Shown here: positions 5,936 to 6,523 of the stretch, in pieces
Layout: each line of letters opens with the position of its first letter
Numbering within the stretch: position 1 is the stretch's first letter
Assembly: GCA_023249955.1 (NCBI GenBank)
Contig: JAHFBR010000064.1
Location: 1 to 6,523 of the forward strand
From: a bacterium
Lineage (GTDB): Bacteria > Babelota > Babeliae > Babelales > RVW-14
Reading direction: 5' to 3'
DNA length: 6,523 nucleotides
The notes under the pieces: model-generated
Seen by the model: only the letters and a program-made list of their open reading frames with translations
What the model was told of the DNA's origin: nothing
Databases searched by the model: none
Translations under genes and position numbers: made by a program

Positions 5936-6523
5936 ATGAACCCGTTTATCACCATCAAAGAGCTCAAAGAAAAGCTTGCACGCAAAGAGATTTCACTGCG
6001 CGATGTGCTCGATTTTTATGGCAAGCGCATTGCGCGCCACAATCCATCACTCAACGCCGTTATCCAAACCTTTGATGATGCGTTAAAAACAGAACAAACT
6101 TCATCCGGCCCCCTTGCCGGCATCCCCTGCATTATAAAAGATAACATTTGCAACCAAGATCGCATCACCTCAGCCGGCTCAAAAATTCTTTCAAACTACC
6201 ATGCAACGTACGATGCCACCGTCACCAGCCGCCTCAAAAGCGCTGGCGCCGTCATCGTTGGTCGCGGCAACATGGATGAATTTGCCATGGGCGGCTCAGG
6301 AGAGTTTTCTGCCTACGGCCCCACCAAAAATCCGTGGGATCTTACGCGTGTTCCGGGTGGCTCAAGCGCTGGCCCCGGTGCAGCGGTAGCCGCAGGACTT
6401 GTACCCTTTGCCTTGGGTACTGAAACGGGCGGCTCGGTCCGGTCACCTGCATCATTTTGTAATCTGGTTGGCTTGTATCCAACGCACGGCCTGAATTCGC
6501 GCTACGGCGTTCTGGCCTTTACA
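5936..6523 (+). CDS. gatA: Aspartyl/glutamyl-tRNA amidotransferase subunit A, partial (N-terminal 196 residues)
   Basis: GatA is the glutaminase subunit of GatCAB and a member of the amidase signature family; it releases ammonia from glutamine and channels it to GatB. The first 196 residues of an expected 480 or so are present, and the frame is open at the window end. The Ser-cisSer-Lys triad is complete: K68 in IIKDN, cis-Ser S143 in PGGSSAGPGAA and nucleophile S167 in GTETGGSVRS. SRYGVLAF (188-195) is also typical. The context around the nucleophile is unusual. The common GSDTGGSIRQPAAFCG reads GTETGGSVRSPASFCN, and the common LKPTYGRVSRYG reads LYPTHGLNSRYG; GGSSGGS reads GGSSAGP. These look like lineage drift rather than loss of function because all triad residues remain. 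No strong Shine-Dalgarno site precedes the ATG, which lies 4 nt after the gatC stop, so translation is probably coupled to gatC. gatB would be expected downstream or elsewhere. Confidence 0.96.
   Translation, partial: MNPFITIKELKEKLARKEISLRDVLDFYGKRIARHNPSLNAVIQTFDDALKTEQTSSGPLAGIPCIIKDNICNQDRITSAGSKILSNYHATYDATVTSRLKSAGAVIVGRGNMDEFAMGGSGEFSAYGPTKNPWDLTRVPGGSSAGPGAAVAAGLVPFALGTETGGSVRSPASFCNLVGLYPTHGLNSRYGVLAFT

Noticed and set aside
1..6523. CRISPR array, insertion sequence, tRNA/rRNA or defence system
   Set aside because: No regularly spaced direct repeats, transposase motifs, terminal inverted repeats, RNA gene signatures or known defence domains were seen.

Overview
The window carries six protein-coding genes on about 6.5 kb: one partial gene on the minus strand at the left edge and five on the plus strand, the last running off the right edge. 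Clear Shine-Dalgarno sites, cleavable signal peptides, and a GatCAB amidotransferase indicate a bacterium, probably with a Gram-negative type envelope. Two secreted phosphatases side by side next to a MATE transporter and gatCA would suit a host-associated or intracellular lineage (Dependentiae or a similar group is a guess). No marker gene in the window settles the taxonomy.

Layout. Positions 1-739 (minus) encode the first 246 residues of an exported, membrane-anchored protein that I do not recognise with confidence. An 84-nt divergent intergenic region (740-823) with two small dyad elements separates it from the plus-strand genes. Positions 824-2497 and 2494-4143 are tandem paralogues of the PafA/nucleotide pyrophosphatase-like alkaline phosphatase family. 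They overlap by 4 nt (ATGA), and both have signal peptides. After a 107-nt gap with overlapping inverted repeats comes a MATE-family multidrug/organic cation exporter (4251-5639). Seven nucleotides later starts gatC (5647-5931), and four nucleotides after that gatA (5936 to beyond the window end).

How they fit together. The two phosphatases probably act outside the cytoplasmic membrane, releasing phosphate or nucleosides from phosphorylated compounds, and are translated as a coupled pair. Their active sites have diverged in different ways. Copy 1 has lost the arginine of the K-x-R monoester-binding pair and the proline beside the nucleophile. Copy 2 keeps both but lacks about five residues just before a metal-ligand aspartate and carries an acidic insert. 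This is the most interesting point of the window. MATE-gatC-gatA is tightly packed and probably one transcription unit; GatCAB converts misacylated Glu-tRNA(Gln) and/or Asp-tRNA(Asn) to the correct amidated forms. I see no mobile element, CRISPR array, tRNA or rRNA, and no convincing evidence of a wholly new system.
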